Below, piece by piece: positions 30,539-43,900 of a DNA stretch of 64,000 bases. Below the pieces are notes generated by a model that saw nothing but the letters and a program-made list of their open reading frames with translations, did no database searches and was not told the origin of the DNA. Each line of letters begins with the position of its first letter. Positions within the stretch are counted from its first letter, which is position 1. Source of the DNA: Chondrilla cf. caribensis (lineage: Eukaryota; Porifera; Demospongiae; Chondrillida; Chondrillidae); assembly GCA_964020155.1 (NCBI GenBank), contig OZ026557.1:3556501-3620500 (forward strand). Direction: 5' to 3'. Position numbers and translations under genes: made by a program.

Positions 30539-30545
<7 letters not shown>
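28828..30545 (+). repeat. Tandem segmental duplication, copy 2
   Basis: Matches 24778-26490. Small differences include a 4-base insertion in the microsatellite flank, a few substitutions and the disabling changes listed under the gene copies. Confidence 0.95.
29620..29683 (-). mobile_element. tRNA-derived SINE head, copy 2
   Basis: Same sequence as 25571-25634. Its presence at the same place in both copies means it inserted before the duplication. Confidence 0.6.
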
Positions 30546-30610
<65 letters not shown>

Positions 30611-30635
30611 CAAGTGTGTGTGTGCGTGCGTACAA

Positions 30636-30666
<31 letters not shown>

Positions 30667-30817
30667 CGCGCGCGTGTGTGTGTGTGTGTGTGTGTGCGTG
30701 CGCGCGCGCGTGTGTGTGTGTGTGTGTGTGTGTGTGTTCACACGTTTCAATGCTGTGTAGGATGAGAATGCACCATTACATCTGGCTGCTCAGTCTGGTC
30801 TACTTGGATGTGTTGAA
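30003..30817 (+). pseudogene. Duplicated ankyrin exons, broken
   Basis: Exon 30003-30534 is the second copy of the ankyrin exon. A C-to-A change makes a TAA stop at 30170-30172, and a 2-bp insertion follows within about 12 bases. Past these, the frame that is deleted in copy 1 is intact here ([13 protein letters not shown]). A second exon at 30761-30817, in phase and with a good gtaagt donor, reads [19 protein letters not shown], a clear ankyrin repeat missing from copy 1. No further exon is recognised downstream. The spacing of the two ankyrin parts recalls ANKIB1-type proteins, but that is only an impression. Confidence 0.65.
30535..30738. repeat. (GT)n microsatellite starting at the ankyrin exon donor, copy 2
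   Basis: GT tract with GCGTGC and GCGCGC blocks, about 200 bases, filling nearly the whole intron between 30534 and 30761. Confidence 0.95.
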
Positions 30818-30886
30818 GTAAGTGTGTACCTGTACCAACGTATGTATGAATGTATGTAATGTATACGTGTTGTACTATTTATGTGC

Positions 30887-31054
30887 AGTCGAACCTTAGT
30901 AACACAACATCTCTACAGCATAAGATTATTGTTAAGTCTCTACATTTTCAGCTGATGTACACGTGCATTATCTAAGTACTGTCAACAGGAAATGCTTTTA
31001 GCATGGAATTGTGGAATTGTCCATATAGAGTATTGCGTTAAGGAGGTTCAACTG
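30887..31054. mobile_element. Degenerate MITE, gtcgaacctta / aaggaggttcaactgta ends
   Basis: Short inverted ends similar to the TACAGTGGAACCTCT family, non-coding interior. Confidence 0.45.
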
Positions 31055-31157
31055 TACATTGGTGCGTACGTGGTGTTACGGATAACGGATCGTGTGTGAA
31101 CCACAGGCAACCTTTGTCTAAGTTTGCCATTTCAATATATGCTGCGACTGTGCCCCA

Positions 31158-31412
31158 TTACCATCGGTGGGACGACTTAGTGCTGAGCGCTTCGATCGAC
31201 GAACGATTTGCGTTCAAAGAAACCAAAAAATGATCTATATCCAACAATATTGGCGGCCACCGCAATTGTGTGCATGGGTGACCTCGATCGGACTCCCCAA
31301 ACGAACGGAAAAAATTACCTCGCTAACGCTTGGTAATTTTTTGGTTTCTTTGAACCCCAATCGTTCCTTGATTGAAGCATTCAGCACTAAGTCGTTCCAC
31401 CGTTGGTAATAA
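31158..31412. mobile_element. Fold-back element with arms of about 80 bp
   Basis: The left arm accatcggtgggacgactta and the later aaagaaaccaaaaaa pair with ttttttggtttcttt and taagtcgttccaccgttggt on the right. The centre has an unpaired loop of about 90 bases. No transposase. Confidence 0.75.
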
Positions 31413-31860
31413 ACATCCGAATAACAATTGTCAACTTTTTTGCACAACGATTTTTCGATTTCCTTTGCCGAAGAGCAGGGTTTGCCAATCCATCGTTTGG
31501 GACACCAAATGGTCGGCCATCATGACGTCCATTTTGGAAGACATTTTTAGATGATGTCACTGAACTACGTCAATATAAAATCCAAGCATTTGCGAGGTTC
31601 TGAACTTTGTTCACAACTAGTTATACAAATCACATGCTTAGATACAATGGCGTAGTATAGTGGATATATCTATGTTGTTCAGTACACGTGAGTGACTGGA
31701 TACAGTCTGGTCATGTATAGATGTCTAATATCCGTCGTATGACATAGCTAACAAATCCAGGTATTGTTATGGTGATGGGTCTGGGCAGCACCAGATCAGA
31801 TGAGATGACACTGATTGCACACCAAATAATTATAATGAAATAAATAATTATCAACAGCTT

Positions 31861-34584
31861 TCAAATACTGAAGTCAAACAGATCAATATCTCGGTCAATG
31901 TCATCAAAGCTTCTCTTTATGCCTGAGGGTGTATTCTTGCTGCTATCCTCCTCTCTCTTTCTCAAAGATGGCTCACTTCCACTGAACCCCTTCTGATCTC
32001 GCTCTTGTTCAGAATATTTGCTTTCGTCTGCTCGGAACTCCTCCACCACTAGGCATTCCTTCAGTTCACCTCTAGCCAGCCGACCTGGGTCATGAGATGG
32101 TCGAGGATCCAAAATGCGCTGTTGTAACTTTGAAATGATCCCCAAGAATGATACAAATGGAGGTCTGCTTCTCCTATGATTGTGGGTGTGGATGGGAATG
32201 CATCACATTGAACTGATTGTACTGTGAGGTTTGTACATATACAAAATCAATACAATGCAACCTCACAATTGAGACCACGTGCCTATGGGACCAGCCAAAG
32301 TGGTCCTAGCTATGGAGTATAGTGTCCTAGCTATTAAATTTCTGAGACTAGGAACTGCAAGGTGATCTTATTATTGTTCTGGGTGAGGTGGTCTTATTAT
32401 CAAGGTGGTCATATAGTGAGCTTTACCTGCTATAGTATTTTGTTCATTACGCCATGAATATTATAATACAAACATCCCATCAGCACACATTATCTATAGT
32501 TGCACACGTGAACTTATATGTACACTCACATTTTCCTGGCAAACAACACCACAAGGTACCCCACAGCATAGAGATAGGGGAGTACAGTCACCAGGATGAC
32601 CACAACTGTTGCAAACATTCCAACAGGAGCCTCAAGGTAGCATATCGTTACAAGGACAAAGTTGAGGAGCACCGCTGCTTCAATGATGTTATTGTGTTCC
32701 TCCTTGAAAGGCTTTGCAATAAGGTGAACAACAAGTACAAGTGTGGCAAGTAGAAAGTTAGCCAACTGGGGTAAGACGCGATGAAGAACCCAGTGACAAA
32801 ATGTACAGTATATATCAATATACGTGTATATGGAATGCACAAACACACACACATGCAGACATGTACACACACACACACATGTACACACACACCCATACCC
32901 CTCCCCACGCACACAAGTATGCACACGTGCACGCACACACACCAAATGTCAATACAGTAGCCAATACAGTAATAATACATTAACAGTGTCCTTACAAGAC
33001 GTAAAGATGTGTCAAAATAGACTCCACCAAAGAAAACTATAATAAACAGAAGTCTTCTTCCAATGTCCCATCCTGCATACCACCCTTGCTTTGGGTGGAC
33101 ATCCTTGGTGATTTAATCAGTGAAGTGATAGAGGTCAAATTTCTGCAAGCAGAGGGGAAATCCAGGAAGTTCTCACATTTTTAATAAATGCAATATATAA
33201 ATATTGCAATATTATTTTGTACACACATGTAGATACACAGACACCTTTGTATACTGTATATACTGGAGGAAAAACTGCATGCTGCTCCAATGTACGTACT
33301 CACCGACCATCTCCTTGCTGTGAGTACACAGAGAACAAACGGTGTTGGGAGTATTACGAAGAAAATGACCAGAAGTGCCATCAGAATGAAAGGGATGTAT
33401 TCGCCTTTGAAACAGGACTCAGTACCACCATAGAGAAATACCTGTAGTACAGAAAGAACATTATAATTATATATATAAATAAGTATTGTGTGTAGTGTAT
33501 GTACTGTGTGTACTGAATGTACATTTGTACATGTAGTACAGTGCTGTAATATTGTGTACAACCACTCACGAGGTCAGTATTCGTTACGCGACAGCTGATG
33601 GTGGTGAAGGAGGTGTCAGCCAAATACTTGTGAATGAAGAGACTGAGAAGAGAAAGACCGTGAATAGACCCTCTGGAGCTAACAGTAGAATTGAATCTTG
33701 CACTGAATGGAAGAGGAGATTTAAGGCTGCATGGAGAGCTCAAGATAGTTGAAGAATATAAAATATACTGTGCTATTGTGTATATCAAATACTTAGAGAT
33801 TATGTTAAAATCCCAAAAACTATAGCAAATTGGTATTTGATACATGGAGACCAGCAATAATTATCCACCATAGAAAAATTTTCCACCCTCTCTTCAGAGA
33901 TACGTGTTAAGGCATTAGCACCATAGACCACATTAATGAACTTCAAAGTTTTAATAGGGGTTCAACTGTACGCTTTTATCCAATCATGATCAATGCCTTC
34001 ACATATGACATGTACTATTCATACACCTGGACCACCTGTTCTCACCATATGGCATACAGCAGAGCTACAGTGAGGGACAGCAATGGAGTCACAAAGCTGA
34101 GGAGAGCCACACCAAATGCTGGCAACTCCTTGGCTAAACAGAACGGCAATGGCAGACCGAATGTCAGAATATTGAGGAAATTTCCAATTCTCTAAAGAGA
34201 GGTTACAAAGCCTTGTAAAGAGCATTTGATACAAAATATGGGAAAGCAAAATAACACCACAGCACATACACACATACATGCGCAGTACAAAATGCATGCA
34301 CATACAAACAATGCCACGTAAAAACACATGCTGTGCACAGAGTACTTGCCTTCAACTCCAGCGTCAGCATGCTGCTATAATATGGTACAAAGGCAAGACC
34401 TATCACCTGTAGAAGATGTGAGGAATTAGCAATACATATATTCAGGCTATGGTGTTATCATATATACTATCTTAACTAAATTTTAAAGGTTGAAATGTTA
34501 TAAATTATAGGGTATGTGGGTATATAGTTGCAAAGATTGATATTAATATTCTAAATGCTCATTAATTTTACTACTTTCCCACAT

Positions 34585-34625
<41 letters not shown>

Positions 34626-35967
34626 CAAACATACACATACACACACATACACACAAACACACGAGTGCTGTATGATGCACGCATTCACACACACAAATAT
34701 TATGCTCTTTTACATGTATGTATACGTATGTACCAAACCTGTACATAAAAGATAAAGGTTCTAAGTTCTGCTGGAAGCTCAATGTTGAATATGAGTATAA
34801 TCAGAGCTACTACAACAACTCCAACACCTGTACAACAGCAGAGAAGAGAATAGAGAAGAGAGATGTATGTGTGTGTGGATGAGGACCAATGTCACCATGG
34901 TGATTATGTGGGCGAGGACCAAAATTCGAATGGCAATTATGTAGATGAGGACCAATGTCCCCATGACAAGGAAGGCTGGATTCTGTTCACTTTCAGATCA
35001 CAGAGACATAACAGACTCACTCCATAAAATAAACACAACCACACCGGCTGCACAGTCGCTGGTACACGACTGTAAGTTAAGGGCCACTCCTTTATCTTCA
35101 GGGCAACTACCACAGAAAAAACCTGTACATAGAGGTCGGAAGCATAAGTCATAGAATTAGACAATGGTTGTCAGTATTTTTGTGTGCCAATGACCATGTA
35201 CAACTTTATTGTGACTAATTATAGGGTTTTACCCCTCCTGCCGTCTGCAAGCTGAGCATCGGGATCATCAAACTTGAACAGACATCCGGGGAGTTCCCCC
35301 ATTCTCTTACAAGACACCAGAGCTGCTGGTATTCCAGAAAGAAGAGCAAGTGAACCATTCTCATCTTGGTATGCGTATGTTCCTTCCTGTGAACACACAA
35401 GTAAGATAAAGTATACAGTGGAATTGACACTTGAAGCACACACAAACACACTGAGGGAATGAGTGGGTGGGTGCATACAGAAGTAAGAAGGGAGCTAAAC
35501 ATATAATTTATCATTTGTAGGATAGACATTGATACGCAAACACATGCACATGATTGGGACGATCAAAGGTTAGTTTTGTACCAATCAAATAAAGTCCATG
35601 TGGTAGTGTGCATTACAGAAGTGTAAGGGTGTAATTAGTCTCGTTAACCTGACCCAGTTACACCTAACTCCCGATTTTTCATTGCCGGCCAATGAAAAAT
35701 CGGAAGTTAAGCGGAAAAGGGTCTGGTTAACGAGACAAGGATGTAATATGGTCAAACTCACTCGAACATATACATATCTGTTGTTGTTGTCACAATGAAG
35801 GACTTTTGAATCATTAGTGTCACAGACACAGCGACCACTGGTAAACGCATACCCAGGATGACAAGCGGTGAGAGTGAAGTTGAATGATGACTCTTGTCCC
35901 TGTACAAGTTGAGAAGTTGAAAAAAGTCATGCACCATGCACACATACACACCTAATATATAGATACT

Positions 35968-36039
<72 letters not shown>

Positions 36040-38732
36040 CACACACACACATACATACATATACACAATTCATACCAGATACAATGGGAGTCTAAATGTC
36101 ACTGTGATGTCTTTTCTAAAACCAAATTCAGATAGATTAGCAGCAATTGGTGGAACGGTGAAGGACACAGTCTCCATGGCGTCACCAATAGCATATGTTA
36201 TCTGAAAACAACATACACATGCATATAATTCACTGTAAATTGAGACCATACATCCACAAACACACATGTGCACCTACAAGCACATACGTACACTGAACAC
36301 ACACATGTACACACACACAGATAAACACATACGTACATACTGTACACACACACAGACATAGAGAGAGGCACACATCCACTCACAACTGACTCAGCCAAAT
36401 CTACGTATACATCAATGACACCACTTCTACTGTTTCCAAATCTATCTCTGTTGAATATATCAACTGAAAAAGATTCCCCAGGTTGTATGATGAACCTCTG
36501 TCAAGAAAGAATATAGCAGAAGGAGTTGATCAGCTAAGCAAGATTAGTACCACAGGTTGTGTCCTGGATGCTAAACGAAACAGCATGTGTACAGGGATCA
36601 GGAAACAGAGAGTTACAACACATTACAGCAACTATATGTAACAGCTGAACAAACACTGTAATTGTTTAGAATTCATGCTGTTTAGAAAAAACATTGAAAT
36701 CGAAAAAATATTTCAAAAGTATGATTTTGGATTTTATCTCAATAATATGCCATGTGTTTGTGTGACCCCTTTGCATACAAGTCACAGCATTGTTCACACT
36801 GAAAATAGATAGTTTCAACATGAACGGACAACCATGTTTGTGCAGCTAGGCATCAAAGGTAGCACATCATGCGGAATGTGAATATGCCAGCTACTGGAGA
36901 AACCCGCAGATGACATCATTTTCTGCACACATACACATGTACAAAAAGAATATGCACACACAAACTATATGTTACTGTACCTGTATATTAAAAGAGATGT
37001 TAACTCCAACTGGATTAGAAGCCAGAAACATGTTATCCACGATTCGGTCACCATGGTAAGACTGTTGTACATCAAGACTATTCCCACTAAATGTGAGTTA
37101 ACAAGGATGGAAGGATAGGTGCACACATACCCTTAAGCACATAAGTGGAATATAGTACATAGATTTTAAGCACATAATATGTAAACAACACACATACACA
37201 CGCGTGCGTACACGCACAAACACATAACACACACATGCACACACACACACATACACATGCACACATGTACACACAAACACACATGCGTATACACACAAAC
37301 ACATACACACATGCACTCACATACATATACATACACACATGTACACGCACACACACACGCGCGCGCGCGCACGCACATGCACACACCACACCACACCACA
37401 CCTGAACACAAAAGGCACAGATACATTATCAGGAGGTGTGAATATGGTATGGTCCACTGAGTCAGCAACTGATGAATTGAGCCAAGAGCACCTGGTGAGG
37501 TCACTACCAAACAGTGCAGCACCAGAAACTGTGGCTGTATTGTTGATGAAGGTGATGGAGACATTCTACAAGAAGTATAGCAAGATTGAAACAATCAAAC
37601 TGCTCCCAATCAAATGTACCAATCATTGTGATGAGTTCAAATGATATGCATTATGTGTGTGCATGCAGAAACTAACTCAAGAGGTCTCACGATAGATGAG
37701 AGTTTCCGATATCATACACTACCACCCCAATGGCACCTCCACCTACAGCAGAATTATCCTCAAACACACAGTCTTGGACCAAAATCTTATTCTGTAGTGT
37801 TGAATTGTACAGCACCATGGCTATGGCCCCTCCAGATGTTTCAGCCACGGAGTTGTTACGGAACGTACAGCCATCAAAGACAATGGAGTTATTACTGGCA
37901 CCACTTGATATAGTCAGGTACACTGCTCCTCCATCAATCTGAGCTGAATTGGTGTCGAAGACTGTATTTCTGAATACCACACTGGAACCGTTGAGTTTTG
38001 TGAGTCGAATGAAAGCTGCACCTCCATTGGCATCCAACTGGAAAAGAGGTGGCTTAAACGATTCGATGGATTCGAGAATGACAAAGTTGTAGAAAAATGT
38101 ACAGTCCTCAATCAGTGCTGTTAAGGTTTCTACTGAGAATATGTTGAGCCCACCTCCAGATAAAGCTATTTTGTCCAGATCTTCAGCTTGGATAAAATCT
38201 GGATTAAATCGGCTGAATTTTTTAGTGATTCGGTTGAAATTGTTCTCAAATGTACAGTTCCTGAGATACATGTTGTTACACTCTCGGAATTCAGCTCCAA
38301 TTCCAGTGATATTTCTGTGAGAACAGGAGACACTCATTTACAGTGGTCACAGTCATCATACACAAACATAATAGGGTACCGACATGCAAGGTACATGTGG
38401 GATGCACTCAACATTATTAGTCTCATGGAATCAGATCCTGTACTGAGCATAGTAACAGGCCAATAGCTAGACTAGGTATTGGTCTCCATTGGTACTTGGT
38501 CTACATGTATTAACATATTATTCCATACATAACGAATGTCATTCACAAACGTATGTGAATGGCGAGTTCACAGATTAAATTGTATGCGTCAACTAATTAA
38601 ATGGCATCTATTAATTTTACTTTATCTATATGATACTCTCTTTGTAACAGCAAGTGTGCATTGTTACGAGTATAGGATTATCCACCTGTAATTTTGACAG
38701 TCCTGAAATATTTGCTCACAACATCGAACTGG
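31861..38732 (-). CDS. Multipass membrane protein with parallel beta-helix ectodomain; one in-frame stop
   Basis: Seventeen exons: 38686-38732, 37723-38314, 37402-37565, 36981-37086, 36384-36497, 36076-36201, 35762-35899, 35233-35386, 35021-35122, 34739-34827, 34350-34406, 34046-34191, 33570-33726, 33304-33441, 32996-33142, 32530-32765 and 31861-32173. All phases agree, for about 941 codons; the signal-peptide exon was not found. The first large exon is a right-handed beta-helix like bacterial Pmp repeats (GGA and NNS motifs). Then come a beta-rich part, a cysteine-rich CVC...FFCGSC segment, eight or more membrane helices, and an acidic cytoplasmic tail. Exon 34350-34406 uses a GC donor. Codon 10 of exon 32996-33142 is TAA (33113-33115). 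I recall similar proteins from sponge gene sets; function unknown. Confidence 0.75.
32251..32430. mobile_element. Degenerate MITE related to the TACAGTGGAACCTCT class
   Basis: It starts atacaatgcaacctcacaat and has repeated tggtcctagctat and gtggtcttattat blocks. It lies in the last intron of the beta-helix gene. Confidence 0.45.
35638..35738. mobile_element. Small palindromic element, 101 bp
   Basis: Ends gtctcgttaacctgaccc and gggtctggttaacgagac are inverted. The centre ccgatttttcattg pairs with caatgaaaaatcgg, making one long hairpin. It lies in an intron of the beta-helix gene. Confidence 0.8.
35970..36052. repeat. (CA)n tract close to a splice donor of the beta-helix gene
   Basis: Pure CA for about 70 bases; (GT)n in the gene's sense, about 25 bases after the donor of exon 36076-36201. 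Confidence 0.95.
37190..37401. repeat. (CA)n/(CACACCA)n tract reaching a splice donor of the beta-helix gene
   Basis: Mixed CA, CATA and CG repeats. In the gene's sense the donor of exon 37402-37565 reads CAG then gtgtggtgtggtgtgg and goes straight into the tract. Confidence 0.9.
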
Positions 38733-39267
38733 CTGTAACAACAGGGGGAGTATAAGGAAACAGGTGGAGATGTATAATCACAAGCACCTGACAACTATGT
38801 ACGTACAGTCCAACTTGCTTAGTAAGTACCTTGAAGGGCACACCAAATCTGTACTTCTTATCAGAGGTACTTACTATCTGTACTGGTTGACATAGTGTAC
38901 ATGAGCTAGGGACTGAGTGAAGTGTACTCACTAACCAGGAGTATGTACTAACCCAGGTACTTACTAAGCAAGTTGCACTGTATAACCAATACTGTACGTC
39001 GATTATTCAGCGTTGACCACGCCCTCTGACAAATTATCACTTTGCGCGCCAGTTTATACCACCTGCATCTTAGGCCGGCAACCACTCCTCTTGCCGCTGT
39101 TCCTCGCCCGCTGTACCGTACCGCGTCGACTGCTCGAGGAGACGAGTCTTTACTGCACGTAGCTCACCTGTCAGCGCTTTGAACTGCAGAGATATTCTCC
39201 AGATACGTCTTTCTCTGTCTGTCACGCTCCTTGTCACGTGTCTATCAGGACCAAGTTTCCAAAGACA
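38733..39267. other. Region between beta-helix gene and rootletin
   Basis: Contains the MITE at 38804-38982 and a GC-richer stretch at 39015-39260, probably the rootletin promoter. It should also hold the missing first exon of the beta-helix gene, but no minus-strand signal-peptide frame is visible. Confidence 0.45.
38804..38982. mobile_element. MITE, 179 bp, family AACTTGCTTAGTAAGTACC, inverted relative to 15597
   Basis: Ends tacagtccaacttgcttagt and actaagcaagttgcactgta. Nearly identical to 15597-15775 read on the other strand. Confidence 0.85.
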
Positions 39268-40906
39268 ATGAGTTCAGCGCGCCTGAGTCCAGAAATCGGG
39301 GAGGGGATGCTCCTTCAAGACTCGAGGATATCTGAGATGGTTAAGGTAAACTGATGCGGCGTGTGGCCACCCGCAAAGTGTACACGTACACATACAGCAC
39401 ATGTATCATATAGTGTCTTTGCATGTACGGTACGTATAATTTTGTACAGAGCTTCGGCTCCGAAGGACCCGTGCTATGAGTACTTTTCACTTGCTACGCC
39501 TATTATCATGTTACTTCAGCTCGAGGTCAATCAAATGATTCTTTGTTCTGGTTGGGGTGTTTTAAGTACACGATGCATCTCGGTTCCAATGTTCAGGTTG
39601 TTCAGATCATTGGTTGCGTAGTATAGAGCATCTATGTTCAGATTGAGTAGATTGAGTTGTGTGGAACATATGCAGTCTGGAATACGTGTGTTTTGGTATA
39701 TTTCAGTTAATGAGCAACTGTTGTGCCCATACAAATCACGTAATTCGATGTGTTCTTTGTGCAATGTTGTTTTGGGGCTAGCTGCTGCCATTCTGTTGAA
39801 CCCAAGTGAGTGAATACAGTAGAACCTCTCTATTAAGGACATTATAGGACCTTAAGTTTAGTCCTTATTACAGAGGTTTCTTCAATTCAGAGGTCACTTA
39901 ATACACTACTGTACTACACTGGGACAAAGAATGGTGTCCTTATCATAAAGGTTTCTGCAATTCAGAGGTTTGTAATAGAGAGGTTCAACTGTAAACCAAA
40001 TTTGTATCTTTGCCTTAACTTTGAATCATTTGAATTAGTTTAAAATTAATGTTAGCACATCACAAGTAGTATCTTTTGTGAAGAACACCCAACCCTCCTG
40101 ATACAGCTTGGATTGTGTGCACGATATCATTGTCATGAAGTACACATTAAAGTGAATTTGTTGTTTTCTCACCTCCAAGAAGTGTGTGCATTTCCATGTA
40201 AAAACTACACTTTGCAACCACATTGTCACCTCTCTCTGCAAATTGGTGAAATCACCACCACATTATGTTGATTTGTGGGGAATTAAACACGTTTTAGAGC
40301 CAACATTTGTTCCTTCAATAGCTGTTTGTATGCAAAGCTGAGTTCGTGTTATAACTGTATATACTGTACATACATACGTATCATGTTTTTACATATGTAC
40401 ATACATACATTCGCACTATTATACAGTGCAATTAGTAAGTACATACACTTGTTAGCACTACATACGTACGTACATACCTCTGTTGATGCATACACCTCAC
40501 TCAGTCTCAAGCTCATGTTCACCATGTCAAACAGTACTGATAGTAAGTACCGACATGCGTAAGTACAGATTTGGTGTGCCTTTCAAAGTATGTACGTACT
40601 TACTAAGCGAGTTGGACTGTATTATTCTTCAGAAACTTCAAGTTACATGTGAGAGGGTGCAAGGTGATGAGGCCATCAAAGTGATGAAGAGGGACCCAAC
40701 TAGTGCCACCCACGTACCTCAGCGGGTTAAGGAGATCATTGAGGAGTGTCTCTCTCCTCATGCCTGGGCCAAGAGCCAGTCTGAGACTCTTGCTGTTGAA
40801 GAAGTGGCGTATCTGAAGAAGGAGTTGGAGAAGGCACACGGTCTCCTTGTCCAGCTGCAAAGGGACAGACAAGAACTTGGTTCCAAGTACATTGCTGTCA
40901 GCAGTA

Positions 40907-40990
<84 letters not shown>

Positions 40991-43900
40991 ATACATACAT
41001 GTGTATGTACGTGAATACATATGTACTTTTCGAAGTATTGATGTTATGTTCCTAAATCTTTTATGTAATCTTCAATTGGTACTGCTTTTGTTCACTCGTG
41101 GATTATTCAGATTGAGAAGATGCTGGAATTGGAGCAGAACTTCAACTCTTTGTCTGAGCACGTGAAGCGTCTTGAGCAGGAGAAGGAACTCCTTCAGAAG
41201 CACATAAGAACACAAGAGTACACGCACTCTACAGAAGTGGTAGCTCTGCAAGAAGAACAAGGGATTCTTGTGAAGAACTTGAAGGAGCAGGTGAGACTTA
41301 CGTACATTCATATGTACATATGTACCTACCCACATAATATATGTGCGTATGTGTATTAATCATTATGTAATATATCTTGTATGGATGGCTGGTCAATGAC
41401 CGAAATACAGGACAGTATACATACCTTAATATTGCTTGAGGTGTGAAGGCTTACAGAACTAACTCTCCCATTCTAAAATCCTATGATTATGCCATCGTCA
41501 TCCTTTACTATAAAATACAGGACCTTGAACATATACATACAGTAGGTACGTATGTGCATACGTGCATAAATCTTTGTACATATGCACATGCTGGTATGTG
41601 TGTGCTCATTTGGGTACATACACACATGCATACATACGTATGTGCATAGATGATATGTACGTATGTAAACACAGGTACCATGTAATGTATATAAACACAG
41701 GTACCATGTAATGCTTACATATGTTAATATAAATGTACGTGTGCACAAATGTTCTTGCCCACAAATGTACATGTCATAGTTTTAATGCTTGATAGCACCT
41801 TTAAAAATGTAATTTGAGGCTAAATTCCTCAACTTAAGCTGGTTATCAGCCATTTGTGGTGATTGTCACAGATTATCACCTCCTCTTGTTGTGCCACATG
41901 TGTTAAAATGCTATACCAGTTGTGGTCTTGCACAGCCAGACAGAGTGGCAGCGGCCATTTTAAAAACAGGTCCAAAATTGAGTCTGGCATATCAATATTG
42001 CTAATCCAGATACGTATGTACTTATTTTGAGGTATTCATATGCCTCTTGTTTGTAATGTTAAAAATGCAATGGTCAATACACCCTGTTCAAGGCACATAA
42101 AGGGACTCTCTATCATCTACATATGTACGTATGTACTTACGTACATGTACGTATGTATACATCCATCTAATCATGTGTATGTACGTATGTACACATGTAG
42201 TACATAGACGTTTCATTGTTGTCGTCTCATACCTGCTGTGATATTGTCTATTGGTTCCCTGCAGCTTGAGGAGTACAAGCACAAGTGTACTGATCTTGAA
42301 GCTGAGCTGGCAGTGGTTGAGATGGCAAATGAGAGTAACCTTCAACAGGTACAGCCTATGCATACATACGTATGTGTGCCACATATTATTCCACATGACA
42401 ATAACCTTAAAATAATCATTACAGTACAGTGGGACCTCTTCATAACTTATGCACTGGGACCAGCCACTTTGTCCACTGCAGAGAGGTTGCCTACTCTTCA
42501 GAGGAGGAAATGTATTAACACTGTAATATAGTATATTTTGGTGCCTTAGAAAGTGTCCTTTGTAGGGAGGTAATTTTCAGGGTGTTCTTTATTTGGAGTG
42601 TCCTGTAATAGAGGTTCCACTGTATACATACATACCATGCATAATATTGATCACCCTGTATTTGGGTTGTACAGTTGCTGACTCAGTTGGAGGACAGAAA
42701 AGCTGAAATTTCCTCCTTGACTGAGAGGCTCGAGCAAAGAGAACTATCTCACCGCGGTGAATTGAAGGAGATCATTGCCACAAGTGAAGAGCATCAACAG
42801 AGGTCAGTTTGTAAGCATTGTGTGTACATACGTGCGTAGGTGTGAGGGTGTGTGCATAGATGTGTGTAGCGGATTGTGTTGGTGTACACAGATATTGAAT
42901 ACGTACATGCATACATAGGTGTTTACGTACATGCATGTTGAAATATGTACATACGTACATCATAACAAAAAATAACTGTGTATAAACATTCAGCTCAGAA
43001 GTACGTATGTACGTATATACTTACATATGTACCTATGTACGTACCTACATATTTATCACCCATTCCAGAGCCCTGCATCTCAAGGATAGCAATGCCAAAC
43101 TGCATGACGACTTGGAGGAGCTCAAGAACGCCAACAGCATGCTGAACGAGGGCGTTGTGAAGCTGACCACACAGCTCAGTGAGGCTAAGAGAACCATCGC
43201 TGCCAAGGAGAAGGAATGGAAGGTGTGCTTCATTGGTGCATGTATGTATGTACCTACACACAGTACATATACGTACATATGTATGTAATCTAGACATCAT
43301 TCAATCATTTGTGCATGCGTACTTACGTACCTATGTGCATATATCCGTACATATATCCTACATACTATTGGATTCAGAAGATGTTCATAATTTTCCCTAT
43401 GTAACAACCATACTTCGCCACTTTTCCACTTTCTGGAAAGACTATCACGTTTGTGTGCTTAGGTATGTATGTACATACATACATACGTACCTTATCCTAA
43501 CTCTACCTGTGATCAAGTCTGTCATCTTAACGTCATCATTTCCTTCACAGTCTGCTCTGGAGGATCACTTCAGTGAGGAGAAGCGCACAGCCGTTGGTTA
43601 TCAGATGGAGATGGAGGCCTACAAGACAGCTCTGGACGAAGTCATGTCCTTCATCCAGGATCCCTCCCAGCTAGCCCACCCACAGGACTCCCCACAGAAA
43701 GTGGCTGTCAGCCCCAGCAGGTTGGGCAGGAGTGCCTCCACCTCGGTTGTGATGGGGTCCCAGGACAGGCAGTCAACCACTCCTAAGAGGCCAGTCTGGA
43801 TTGGTGGGATGGTGAGTGATGGGTGTAGATTGAGCTAATCGGTATTTTATGTCCATGTGAAAATACAGTACATGTTGGAAAATTTAACATACTACAAGCA

